From positions 806,001 through 870,000 of the forward strand of contig NZ_CP084742.1 in NCBI RefSeq assembly GCF_020520285.1: a stretch of DNA of 64,000 nt, given 5' to 3'. The notes under the pieces were generated by a model. It searched no databases, was not told where the DNA came from, and worked only from the letters and a program-made list of their open reading frames with translations. The first letter of the stretch is position 1. Each line of letters begins with the position of its first letter. The stretch comes from Pseudomonas sp. L5B5. Lineage in GTDB: Bacteria; Pseudomonadota; Gammaproteobacteria; Pseudomonadales; Pseudomonadaceae. The translations under genes and the position numbers were made by a program. Positions 7,779 through 16,499 of this stretch are shown here, in pieces.

Positions 7779-8270
7779 ATGCCCGCTCCAATTGCTCTAA
7801 GCGGCTTTAACGATCAACTTGAACTTCGCAAGAAGAATCGCGCCACCGTCGAGCAGTACATGCGCACTAACGGCAAGGATCGCCTGCGCCGGCATGAACT
7901 GTTCACCCAGGATGGCAGCCTTGCTTCCTGCAATACCGAGACCGGAGAACCGCTTGAGTTCAAGGGTCAGGCCAAGCTCGCAGCACTCGGCGCCTGGGTC
8001 GAAAAGTGTTTTCCCGACTGGCAGTTCCACAATGTGCGGATATTCGCCACCGACAATCCCAATCGGTTCTGGGTGGAAAGCGATGCTCGCGGCAAGACTC
8101 GGGTGCCCGGTTATCCCGAAGGATATTGCGAGAATCATTACATTCATTCGTTCGAACTGGACAACGGCAAGATCAGCAAGAGCCGTGAGTTCATGAACCC
8201 CTTCGACCAACTTCGCGGCCTGGGCATTCCCGTGCCGAAAATCAAGCGTGAAGGTATTCCAGCCTCATAA
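7779..8270 (+). CDS. phzA: Phenazine biosynthesis protein PhzA
   Basis: PhzA is a 163-residue NTF2-like/ketosteroid-isomerase-fold protein that with PhzB acts on the aminoketone made after PhzF, condensing two molecules into the tricyclic phenazine precursor. It is a tandem paralogue of phzB (LRRHELFT, YPEGYxENH, SFEL and IKREGIP are shared). Where PhzB has the catalytic histidine and serine (AEHAVWSLKCF), PhzA reads AALGAWVEKCF, so both are lost. This agrees with pseudomonad PhzA being non-catalytic or accessory. ATG 7779 is chosen because GAGG lies nine bases upstream; ATG 7770 and GTG 7764 are in frame but sit on or before that site. Confidence 0.95.
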   Translation: MPAPIALSGFNDQLELRKKNRATVEQYMRTNGKDRLRRHELFTQDGSLASCNTETGEPLEFKGQAKLAALGAWVEKCFPDWQFHNVRIFATDNPNRFWVESDARGKTRVPGYPEGYCENHYIHSFELDNGKISKSREFMNPFDQLRGLGIPVPKIKREGIPAS

Positions 8271-8299
8271 AACCAGCCCTTTCTAACAGGAGATTCATC

Positions 8300-8791
8300 A
8301 TGCCGAACAATGCAGCTCGACAACTAAACGAGCACGACACCAGCGAACTTCGACGTAAAAATCGTGCAACGGTAGAGCAATACATGCATACCAAGGGACA
8401 GGATCGCCTGCGTCGCCATGAACTGTTCACCGAAGATGGCTCAGGTGGCCTGTGGACCACGGATACCGGGGCTCCTATTGCCATCAACGGCAAGGACAAG
8501 TTGGCAGAACATGCGGTCTGGTCACTCAAGTGCTTCCCGGATTGGGAGTGGTACAACATCCAGATATTCGAGACCGACGACCCTAATCATATCTGGGTCG
8601 AATGTGATGGCCACGGCAAGATCCTGTTTCCTGGATATCCCGAAGGTTATTACGAAAATCACTTCCTGCATTCTTTCGAGTTGCAGGACGGCAAGATCAA
8701 ACAGAACCGCGAGTTCATGAATGTCTTCCAGCAGTTGCGCGCCCTGGGTATTCCCGTGCCGCAAATCAAGCGCGAAGGCATACCTACTTAA
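8300..8791 (+). CDS. phzB: Phenazine ring-forming protein PhzB
   Basis: A 163-residue NTF2-like protein, the catalytic member of the PhzA/B pair, which promotes dimerising condensation to hexahydrophenazine-1,6-dicarboxylate. The residues corresponding to the active His and Ser of characterised PhzA/B are H71 and S75 in AEHAVWSLK, and the glutamate-bearing NREFMN segment near residue 140 is also present. AGGAG stands nine bases before the ATG. It begins 29 bases after phzA, in the same operon. Confidence 0.96.
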   Translation: MPNNAARQLNEHDTSELRRKNRATVEQYMHTKGQDRLRRHELFTEDGSGGLWTTDTGAPIAINGKDKLAEHAVWSLKCFPDWEWYNIQIFETDDPNHIWVECDGHGKILFPGYPEGYYENHFLHSFELQDGKIKQNREFMNVFQQLRALGIPVPQIKREGIPT

Positions 8792-8815
8792 TCCCCCAGG
8801 GAGAGTGATCGCATC

Positions 8816-10012
8816 ATGGAAGACTTACTGAACCGAGTTCTTAGTTGTGAAGCGCTCCAGCAACCACAATGGAGCGAACCCTCACAATTGCACGACGCCC
8901 AGGCCTATCTCAGGGACAGTGCGTCACTGATTCGCGTCGAGGACATCCTGGTGCTACGTGCCACCTTGGCCCGAGTCGCCGCCGGTGAGGCGATGATCAT
9001 CCAGTCCGGCGATTGCGCCGAAGACATGAATGAAAGCTCTCCCAGCCATGTTGCCCGCAAGGCCGCCGTCCTGGATATCCTGGCCGGTGCGCTGCGCCTG
9101 GTGACCCAGCAGCCGGTGGTGCGGGTCGGACGGATTGCCGGGCAATTCGCCAAACCACGCTCCAACAACAGCGAGCGCATCGGCGACGTCGAGTTGCCGG
9201 TGTATCGCGGCGACATGGTCAATGGCCGCGAGGCCCTGGGCAGTCATCGCCAGCATGACGCCCAACGCCTGGTACGCGGGTATCACGCGGCCCAGGACAT
9301 TCTGCAGCACCTGGGCTGGAACGAACCGGCCGACCAGGAGCCGCTCAGCGGCTCACCGGCCTGGACCAGCCACGAAATGCTGGTGCTCGACTATGAATTG
9401 CCGCAGGTCCGCCAGGATGAACAGGGCCGAGTGTTTCTCGGCTCGACCCACTGGCCATGGATCGGCGAGCGCACCCGGCAGTTGACCGGCGCCCATGTGG
9501 CGCTGCTCAGCGAAGTGCTCAACCCGGTGGCCTGCAAGGTCGGCCCTGACATCACCCGTGATCAATTGCTGAGCCTGTGCGAACGCCTGGACCCACGACG
9601 CGAGCCCGGCCGGCTGACCCTGATTGCCCGCATGGGTGCGCACAAGGTCGGCGATCGCCTGCCGCCATTGGTGGAAGCGGTGCGCGGCGCCGGCCACAAG
9701 ATCATCTGGCTGAGCGACCCGATGCACGGCAACACCATCGTCGCCCCCTGCGGCAACAAGACCCGCATGGTGCAGACCATCGCCGAAGAAATCATCGGGT
9801 TCAAACACGCCGTGACCTCGGCCGGTGGCGTGGCTGCCGGCCTGCACCTGGAAACCACCCCGGATGAGGTCAGCGAGTGCGTGTCCGACACCCTGGAGTT
9901 GGCCCAGGTCGCCACCCAATACAAGAGCCTGTGCGATCCGCGCCTGACGCCCTGGCAAGCCGTCACCGCGGTCATGGCTTGGAAAAACTCGCCCTCACCC
10001 GCCATTTATTGA
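8816..10012 (+). CDS. phzC: Phenazine-specific class II DAHP synthase PhzC
   Basis: The 398-residue enzyme condenses phosphoenolpyruvate with erythrose 4-phosphate to DAHP, diverting carbon into the shikimate pathway for chorismate. Class II (plant-type) features are visible: [14 protein letters not shown] near residue 65 with the metal-binding cysteine, [14 protein letters not shown] near 105, and [10 protein letters not shown] followed by KTRMVQTI near 300. It is slightly shorter than housekeeping class II enzymes, in line with phenazine versions thought to escape aromatic feedback. GGGAGAG precedes the ATG, 24 bases after phzB. Confidence 0.96.
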   Translation: MEDLLNRVLSCEALQQPQWSEPSQLHDAQAYLRDSASLIRVEDILVLRATLARVAAGEAMIIQSGDCAEDMNESSPSHVARKAAVLDILAGALRLVTQQPVVRVGRIAGQFAKPRSNNSERIGDVELPVYRGDMVNGREALGSHRQHDAQRLVRGYHAAQDILQHLGWNEPADQEPLSGSPAWTSHEMLVLDYELPQVRQDEQGRVFLGSTHWPWIGERTRQLTGAHVALLSEVLNPVACKVGPDITRDQLLSLCERLDPRREPGRLTLIARMGAHKVGDRLPPLVEAVRGAGHKIIWLSDPMHGNTIVAPCGNKTRMVQTIAEEIIGFKHAVTSAGGVAAGLHLETTPDEVSECVSDTLELAQVATQYKSLCDPRLTPWQAVTAVMAWKNSPSPAIY

Positions 10013-10026
10013 CTGGAGCTTGTGCC

Positions 10027-10650
10027 ATGACCGGCATTCCATCGATCGTCCCCTACGACCTGCCCACTTCCCGCGACTTGCCAGCCAACCTCGCGCAATG
10101 GCAGATCGACCCCGAGCGCGCCGTGCTGCTGGTGCATGACATGCAGCGCTACTTCCTGCGGCCATTGCCCGAGACCCTGCGCGAGAGCGTGGTGGGCAAT
10201 GCCGCGCGCATCCGACAGTGGGCCGCCGACAACCAGGTGCCGGTGGCCTACACCGCCCAACCCGGCAGCATGAACGAAGAGCAGCGGGGCTTGCTCAAGG
10301 ACTTCTGGGGCCCGGGCATGCAGGCCAGCCCCAGCGACCGCGAGGTGGTCGACGCCCTGGCGCCGCGCCCGGGCGACTGGCTGCTGACCAAGTGGCGCTA
10401 CAGCGCGTTCTTCAACTCCGACCTGCTCGAACGCATGCGTGCCAGCGGCCGCGACCAGTTGGTGCTGTGCGGTGTGTACGCCCATGTCGGCGTGCTGATT
10501 TCCACCGTGGATGCCTATTCCAACGATATCCAGCCGTTCCTGGTCGCCGATGCGATCGCCGACTTCAGCAAGGAACACCACTGGATGGCCATCGAATATG
10601 CCGCCAGCCGTTGCGCCATGGTGGTGACCACCGACGAGGTAGTGCTATGA
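10027..10650 (+). CDS. phzD: Isochorismatase-family hydrolase PhzD
   Basis: This 207-residue enzyme splits the vinyl ether of 2-amino-2-deoxyisochorismate (from PhzE) to give trans-2,3-dihydro-3-hydroxyanthranilate and pyruvate. The catalytic aspartate lies in [12 protein letters not shown] (about residue 38) and a lysine in [10 protein letters not shown] (about 122). The usual cysteine-hydrolase nucleophile is absent ([12 protein letters not shown]), as in characterised PhzD, which uses acid catalysis instead. GGAG lies ten bases before ATG. Its stop overlaps the phzE start (ATGA). Confidence 0.96.
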   Translation: MTGIPSIVPYDLPTSRDLPANLAQWQIDPERAVLLVHDMQRYFLRPLPETLRESVVGNAARIRQWAADNQVPVAYTAQPGSMNEEQRGLLKDFWGPGMQASPSDREVVDALAPRPGDWLLTKWRYSAFFNSDLLERMRASGRDQLVLCGVYAHVGVLISTVDAYSNDIQPFLVADAIADFSKEHHWMAIEYAASRCAMVVTTDEVVL

Positions 10651-12560
10651 GCCAGACCACCGCCCACCTCATCGAACGTGTCCTGCAGCCGGCACCGGGG
10701 CCTTTCGCCCTGCTCTACCGCCCGGAGTCCAACGGCCCGGGCGTGCTGGACGTGCTGGTCGGAGAGATGTCGGAGCCCGGACGCCTGGCGGATATCGAGC
10801 TGCCCGCCACCACCATCGGCGCACCGCACCTGGATGTGCTGACGCTGATTCCCTACCGACAGATCGCCGAGCGTGGCTTCGCGGCCGTCGACGACCAGTC
10901 GCCATTGCTGGCGATGAAGATTACCGAGCAACAATCCATCGGCATCGAGCAACTGCTGGGGTTGCTGCCCGATGAGCCGATCCAGTTGAACAGCGAACGC
11001 TTCGACCTTAGCGACGAGCGTTACGCCGAGATTGTCAGCCAGGTGATCGCCAATGAAATCGGCTCCGGGGAAGGCGCCAACTTCGTGATCAAGCGCACCT
11101 TCCTGGCCGAGATCAGCGAGTACGGCCCGAGCAAGGCCCTGTCGTTCTTCCGCCACCTGCTGGAGCGGGAAAAAGGCGTGTACTGGACCTTCATCATCCA
11201 CACCGGCGAGCGCACCTTCGTCGGTGCCTCGCCCGAGCGCCACATCAGCGTCAAGGACGGCGTGGCGGTGATGAACCCGATCAGCGGCACCTACCGTTAT
11301 CCCCCTGCCGGCCCGAGCCTGACCGAGGTCATGGAATTCCTGGCCAACCGCAAGGAGGCCGACGAGCTGTACATGGTGGTCGATGAAGAACTGAAGATGA
11401 TGGCGCGCATCTGCGAAGACGGTGGCCACGTTCTCGGGCCTTACCTGAAGGAAATGGCCCACCTGGCCCACACCGAGTACTTCATCGAAGGCAAGACCCG
11501 CCGCGACGTCCGGGAAATCCTGCGCGAAACCCTGTTCGCCCCGACCGTCACCGGCAGCCCGCTGGAGAGCGCCTGCCGGGTGATCCAGCGCCACGAGCCC
11601 CAGGGCCGCGGCTACTACAGCGGCATGGCGGCCTTGATCGGCAGCGATGGCAAGGGTGGGCGCTCGCTGGACTCGGCGATCCTGATCCGTACCGCCGATA
11701 TCGATCACGCTGGGCAGGTGAAGATCAGCGTGGGCTCGACCATCGTCCGCCACTCGGACCCGATGACCGAGGCCGCCGAGAGCCGGGCCAAGGCCGCCGG
11801 CCTGATCGCCGCGCTGAAGAACCAGGCGCCTTCGCGTTTCGGCAATCACCTGCAGGTGCGCGCCGCCCTGGCCAGCCGCAATGCCTATGTTTCGGACTTC
11901 TGGTTGACCGACAGCCAGGAGCGGCAGCAGACCCAGAGCGACTTCAGCGGCCGCCAGGTGCTGATCGTCGATGCCGAGGACACCTTCACCTCGATGATCG
12001 CCAAGCAGATGCGCTCCCTGGGGCTGGTGGTGACGGTACGCAGCTACAGCGACGACTACAGCTTCGACGGCTACGACCTGGTGATCATGGGCCCCGGCCC
12101 TGGCAACCCGAGCGACGTCCAGCAGACGAAGATCAATCACCTGCACCTGGCCATCCGTTCGTTGCTCGACGAACAGCGGCCCTTCGTTGCGGTGTGCCTG
12201 AGCCACCAGGTGCTGAGCCTGTGCCTGGGCCTGGAGTTGCAGCGCAAGGCCATTCCCAACCAGGGCGTGCAGAAACAGATCGACCTGTTCGGCAACGCCG
12301 AACGGGTGGGGTTCTACAACACCTTTGCCGCCCAGAGCGCCAGCGACCGGCTGGATGTCGATGGCGTCGGCACCGTCGAGATCAGCCGCGACAGCGAGAC
12401 CGGCGAAGTGCATGCACTGCGCGGGCCTTCGTTCGCCTCGATGCAGTTCCATGCCGAATCGCTGCTGACCCAGGAAGGCCCACGGATCATGGCCGACCTG
12501 CTGCGCCATGCCCTCATCAATACCGCCGCCGGCAGCACCGCTTCGGCCACCGGGAGATAA
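10647..12560 (+). CDS. phzE: 2-amino-2-desoxyisochorismate synthase PhzE
   Basis: PhzE (637 residues) converts chorismate plus glutamine to 2-amino-2-desoxyisochorismate, the entry step of phenazine synthesis. Residues about 70-400 form the chorismate-utilising domain related to anthranilate synthase component I ([48 protein letters not shown]). Residues about 430-620 form a class I glutamine amidotransferase with the nucleophile in [12 protein letters not shown] and the histidine in [10 protein letters not shown]. The start ATG overlaps the phzD stop by four bases, so the two are probably translationally coupled. Confidence 0.96.
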   Translation: MSQTTAHLIERVLQPAPGPFALLYRPESNGPGVLDVLVGEMSEPGRLADIELPATTIGAPHLDVLTLIPYRQIAERGFAAVDDQSPLLAMKITEQQSIGIEQLLGLLPDEPIQLNSERFDLSDERYAEIVSQVIANEIGSGEGANFVIKRTFLAEISEYGPSKALSFFRHLLEREKGVYWTFIIHTGERTFVGASPERHISVKDGVAVMNPISGTYRYPPAGPSLTEVMEFLANRKEADELYMVVDEELKMMARICEDGGHVLGPYLKEMAHLAHTEYFIEGKTRRDVREILRETLFAPTVTGSPLESACRVIQRHEPQGRGYYSGMAALIGSDGKGGRSLDSAILIRTADIDHAGQVKISVGSTIVRHSDPMTEAAESRAKAAGLIAALKNQAPSRFGNHLQVRAALASRNAYVSDFWLTDSQERQQTQSDFSGRQVLIVDAEDTFTSMIAKQMRSLGLVVTVRSYSDDYSFDGYDLVIMGPGPGNPSDVQQTKINHLHLAIRSLLDEQRPFVAVCLSHQVLSLCLGLELQRKAIPNQGVQKQIDLFGNAERVGFYNTFAAQSASDRLDVDGVGTVEISRDSETGEVHALRGPSFASMQFHAESLLTQEGPRIMADLLRHALINTAAGSTASATGR

Positions 12561-12563
12561 CCC

Positions 12564-13400
12564 ATGCACGAATACGTCATCATCGACGCCTTTGCCAGCG
12601 TCCCGCTGGAAGGCAATCCGGTCGCGGTGTTCTTCAAGGCCGACGACCTGTCGGCCGAACAGATGCAACGCATCGCCCGGGAAATGAACCTGTCGGAAAC
12701 CACCTTCGTGCTCAAGCCACGCAACGGTGGTGACTGGCGGATCAGGATCTTCACTCCGGTCAACGAACTGCCCTTCGCCGGGCACCCGTTGCTGGGCACC
12801 GCCATCGCGCTGGGCGCCCACACCGAGAATCACCGGCTGTACCTGGAGACCCAGATGGGCACCATCGCCTTCGAACTGGAGCGCCAGGCTGGCCAGGTGA
12901 TCGCCGCCAGCATGGACCAGCCGATCCCGACCTGGACGGCGCTGGGCCGCGACGCCGAATTGCTCAAGGCCCTGGGCATCGCGTCCTCGACCTTTCCCAT
13001 CGAGATCTACCACAACGGCCCGCGCCACGTGTTCGTCGGCCTGCCGAGCATCGAGGCCCTGTCGGCCCTGCACCCCGACCACCGCGCCTTGTCGAACTTC
13101 CACGACATGGCCATCAACTGTTTTGCCGGCTCGGGACGGCGCTGGCGCAGCCGGATGTTCTCGCCGGCCTATGGCGTGGTCGAAGATGCCGCCACCGGCT
13201 CTGCCGCCGGACCGCTGGCCATCCACCTGGCCCGCCACGGCCAGTTGCCGTTCGGCCAGCAGGTCGAGATTCTCCAGGGTGTGGAGATCGGTCGGCCATC
13301 GCTGATGTTCGCCAGGGCTGAAGGCCAGGCCGATCATCTGAAGCGGGTCGAAGTGTCCGGTAACGGCGTGACCTTTGGACGGGGGACCATCGTGCTATGA
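12564..13400 (+). CDS. phzF: trans-2,3-dihydro-3-hydroxyanthranilate isomerase PhzF
   Basis: PhzF (278 residues) isomerises dihydro-hydroxyanthranilate to the reactive aminoketone that dimerises. It has the two-lobed diaminopimelate-epimerase-like fold. The catalytic glutamate is E45 in MNLSETTFV, exactly at the characterised position. [14 protein letters not shown] and [15 protein letters not shown] are the repeated family signatures. Three bases separate it from phzE, and its stop overlaps phzG by four bases. Confidence 0.97.
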   Translation: MHEYVIIDAFASVPLEGNPVAVFFKADDLSAEQMQRIAREMNLSETTFVLKPRNGGDWRIRIFTPVNELPFAGHPLLGTAIALGAHTENHRLYLETQMGTIAFELERQAGQVIAASMDQPIPTWTALGRDAELLKALGIASSTFPIEIYHNGPRHVFVGLPSIEALSALHPDHRALSNFHDMAINCFAGSGRRWRSRMFSPAYGVVEDAATGSAAGPLAIHLARHGQLPFGQQVEILQGVEIGRPSLMFARAEGQADHLKRVEVSGNGVTFGRGTIVL

Positions 13401-14065
13401 ACAATCCACTGCAAGGCAAGCCGCTGCTGGGCACCGGCATGTCGGAATCCCTCACCGGAACCCTGGAAGCGCCCTTCCCCGAGTACCAGACCCTGCCCGA
13501 AGACCCCATGGGCGTGCTGCGCAACTGGCTGGAGCGCGCCCGGCGCGTGGGCATCCGTGAACCCAAGGCCCTGGCCCTGGCCACTGCCGACAGCCAGGGC
13601 CGACCATCGACCCGGATCGTGGTGATCAGCGAAGTCACCGACAACGGGCTGGTGTTCAGCACCCACGCCGGCAGCCAGAAAGGCCGCGAGCTGACGCAGA
13701 ACCCATGGGCGTCCGGCGTCCTGTATTGGCGCGAGACCAGCCAGCAGATCATCGTCAATGGCCAGGCCACGCGCTTGTCCGATGCCAAGGCCGACGCGGC
13801 CTGGTTGAACCGGCCTTATGCCACGCACCCGATGTCATCGGTGGCGCACCAGAGCGAAGAGCTCGAGGATGTCCAGGCCCTGCGCGAGGCCGCCAGGAAA
13901 CTGGCCGAGGTCCAGGGCCCGCTGCCACGTCCCGAGGGGTACTGCGTATTCGAGCTGCGGCTCGAGTCGCTGGAATTCTGGGGTAACGGTCAGGAGCGAC
14001 TGCACGAACGCTTGCGCTACGACCGCAACGAGACGGGCTGGCGGGTGCGACGTCTGCAACCCTGA
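13397..14065 (+). CDS. phzG: Flavin-dependent phenazine oxidase PhzG
   Basis: PhzG (222 residues) belongs to the pyridoxamine-phosphate-oxidase FMN-binding family and oxidises hexahydro- or tetrahydrophenazine carboxylates toward phenazine-1-carboxylate. Features include [28 protein letters not shown] and [21 protein letters not shown] (phosphate and flavin contacts). The C-terminal [16 protein letters not shown] is the family tail. The start overlaps phzF by ATGA. The core seven-gene operon ends here, and a 140-base gap precedes phzH. Confidence 0.95.
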   Translation: MNNPLQGKPLLGTGMSESLTGTLEAPFPEYQTLPEDPMGVLRNWLERARRVGIREPKALALATADSQGRPSTRIVVISEVTDNGLVFSTHAGSQKGRELTQNPWASGVLYWRETSQQIIVNGQATRLSDAKADAAWLNRPYATHPMSSVAHQSEELEDVQALREAARKLAEVQGPLPRPEGYCVFELRLESLEFWGNGQERLHERLRYDRNETGWRVRRLQP

Positions 14066-14205
14066 ATAATGAAAGTGTGTGTCCGGGATCTACCGCGTGA
14101 AGGATTGGCAATGGGGGCAAGACAATGCGGTTCACCCGGCACGAGTCATGGAAGTCTTTCCAGCCAACCTCACGCGGCTCATCGATTAATGACAGGAGTT
14201 GCTAA

Positions 14206-16038
14206 ATGTGTGGTCTCACAGGATGGGTAGACTATACGCGCAGGCTCGAAGGAGAGAATCCTGCGATTCGCGCAATGACCAATACGCTCGCGTTTCGCGG
14301 GCCCGATGCCGAGGGCATATGGAAGCATCCACATGCCCTTCTGGGGCATCGGCGGCTGGCGGTCATCGACTTGAGCGGTGGTGTCCAGCCGATGATCTAT
14401 CGTTTTGCGGACGGCCAGGAGGTCGCGCTGGTCTACACCGGCGAGGTCTACAACCACGATCAGTTGCGCAACCAGCTGCGCGAACTAGGGCATGAGTTCC
14501 TGACACGCAGCGATACCGAGGTCGTGTTGCATGCCTACCTGGAATGGGGCGAGCGTTGCTGCGACCACTTCCTGGGCATGTTCGCCTTCGCCCTGTTCGA
14601 CGGACGCGATGGCCACCTGCTGTTGGTGCGCGACCGCCTGGGGATCAAGCCGCTGTTCTATGCCCAGCATCGCAACGGCCTGCTCTTCGCCTCGGAGATC
14701 AAGGCCATCCTGGCCCATCCGGAGTTCACCACGGCGCTGGAAGTGACGGGGTTGGTCGATGTACTCACGCTGTCGAAGGGCACCGACCAGACGCCGTTCA
14801 AGAACCTGAAGGAATTGCTGCCCGGTCACCTCTTGTCCTGGCGTCCCAATGGCCAGATAAAGATCCACAGCTACTGGGAAGTACGCCGCCAGGAGCATCA
14901 GGACGATCTGCAGGGCACGGTGGACAAGACCCGCGAGCTGGTCACCCGGGCGCTGGGCTCGCAGTTGCAGGCCGATGTGCCGGTGTGTTCGCTGCTGTCC
15001 GGCGGGCTCGACTCCACCGCCCTCACGGCGATCGCCCAGCGTCTGGAAAAGGCCAGGACCGGCGGGGATATCAATTCCTTTTCGGTGGATTTCACCGGCC
15101 AATCCGAGCACTTCAAGAGCGACGACCTGCGCCCCGACCAGGACCAGCCCTTTGCCCTGCTGGCCGCGAAGTCCATCGGTAGCCGGCACCAGACTGTCCT
15201 GATCGACAACGCCGAACTGGTTTCCGACCTGGCACGCCGGGAGGTTTTCCGTGCCAAGGATGTACCGTTCACGTTCGGCGACATGGACACCTCGTTGAAC
15301 CTGCTGTTCAGGGAGATTCGCAAGCACTCCACGGTGGCCATCTCGGGCGAGGGAGCCGACGAGGTCTTCGGTGGTTATGGCTGGTTCCGTGACCCCAAGG
15401 TCGTGGCCACCGCGAACTTCCCCTGGGCGTCGCGGGTGCAGTTGCCGGTCGATTTCATCAACCCGGACTTCAACCGCCAGTGCGACCTGGCCAAGTACCA
15501 GCAGGCGAGCTACAACGACGCCCTGCGCCAGGTCGAGCACCTGGCCCAGGACAGCCCGCAGGAACGGCGGATGCGCGAGCTCTGCCACATGCACCTCAAA
15601 CGCTGGATGGTGATCCTGCTCGATCGCAAGGACCGCCTGAGCATGTGCAACAGCCTCGAAGTACGGGTGCCGTTCACCGATCACGAACTGGTGGAATACA
15701 TCTACAACGTGCCGTGGTCGATCAAGAGCAAGGATGGCGAGGAGAAGTGGCTGCTCAAGCAAGCCTGTGCGGACTATGTCCCGCAGGCGGTGCTCAAGCG
15801 CAGGAAAAGCCCCTATCCGACCTCGGCCGACCTGGGCTATGAACGCTTCCTGCGTCACAGTGCAGGGCAACTGCTGCAGGACACCGGCAACCCGGTGTTC
15901 GGCATCGTCTCCCACGCACATGTAGCCCAGGAGCTGAGCCAGCCCGAGGGTTACTTCAATACGCAAATGAGCCGGCACAACCTGGAAACAGCGTTGGCGC
16001 TGGATGCCTGGCTGCGCTCGCACGGCCTCGCGGCCTGA
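14206..16038 (+). CDS. phzH: Phenazine-1-carboxamide synthase PhzH (asparagine-synthetase-like)
   Basis: The 610-residue glutamine-dependent amidotransferase turns phenazine-1-carboxylate into phenazine-1-carboxamide. Residues 1-210 form the class II glutaminase with catalytic Cys2 (MCGLTGW) and RGPDAEG, LGHRRLAVIDL. Residues about 240-560 form the ATP-pyrophosphatase domain with SLLSGGLDSTAL (P-loop) and ISGEGADEVFGGYGWF. AGGAG lies seven bases before ATG. Its position after phzG, rather than phzO or phzM/S, predicts a carboxamide producer. No separate phz box was seen, so read-through from the phzA promoter is likely. Confidence 0.95.
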   Translation: MCGLTGWVDYTRRLEGENPAIRAMTNTLAFRGPDAEGIWKHPHALLGHRRLAVIDLSGGVQPMIYRFADGQEVALVYTGEVYNHDQLRNQLRELGHEFLTRSDTEVVLHAYLEWGERCCDHFLGMFAFALFDGRDGHLLLVRDRLGIKPLFYAQHRNGLLFASEIKAILAHPEFTTALEVTGLVDVLTLSKGTDQTPFKNLKELLPGHLLSWRPNGQIKIHSYWEVRRQEHQDDLQGTVDKTRELVTRALGSQLQADVPVCSLLSGGLDSTALTAIAQRLEKARTGGDINSFSVDFTGQSEHFKSDDLRPDQDQPFALLAAKSIGSRHQTVLIDNAELVSDLARREVFRAKDVPFTFGDMDTSLNLLFREIRKHSTVAISGEGADEVFGGYGWFRDPKVVATANFPWASRVQLPVDFINPDFNRQCDLAKYQQASYNDALRQVEHLAQDSPQERRMRELCHMHLKRWMVILLDRKDRLSMCNSLEVRVPFTDHELVEYIYNVPWSIKSKDGEEKWLLKQACADYVPQAVLKRRKSPYPTSADLGYERFLRHSAGQLLQDTGNPVFGIVSHAHVAQELSQPEGYFNTQMSRHNLETALALDAWLRSHGLAA

Positions 16039-16499
16039 TCGACGCGGGCCAGTCGCGCACGTCCAGCCCGCCCGGGTTGGCAATCCTCACCCTCTCGCCG
16101 CCTGCGCGTCCTGCGCGGGCAACCTGGCCTGGTGCCAGTCCTCGCCGGGAGCTGCCCCTGCTCCCGGCCCTCTCTCTCGTCGCAGGTCGGCCGCCCTTGG
16201 CACACCGGGGCCTGCGGCCACTTATCGGTATTGGGAATAACATAAATAGCCAAACAGACTAAGCAGGTGGTCAAGGGCCGGCGGACCTGCACCGAGGCAG
16301 TCACCGCCCCTGGCACAGGGCAGTTTCTTGACAGCCGGCCAATAGCGCTAAAACTTCAGGGGCAGATGACATGGCCGATACGGAGATCCCCCTGTGTGGA
16401 TGAATAACGATAACGATGTCCGATGCGGTTCCTCTTCTTGTCCCTGCCCTGCCCCAGACGGCCGACTGACGTCCTGACACCCGCCAGAGGAAGCCGTGC
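16039..16499. other. Boundary region between phz genes and T6SS island
   Basis: No gene with a credible start is seen here. A GCGGGC/GCCCGC dyad near the phzH stop could form a weak terminator. An A/T-rich patch around 16226-16262 (GGGAATAACATAAATAGCC region) is the likeliest vgrG promoter neighbourhood. Exact elements were not resolved. Confidence 0.4.

Noticed and set aside
10515..13337. 940-codon open frame antisense to phzE and phzF
   Set aside because: Long antisense frames are expected opposite high-GC coding sequence; the + strand holds well-known phz genes.
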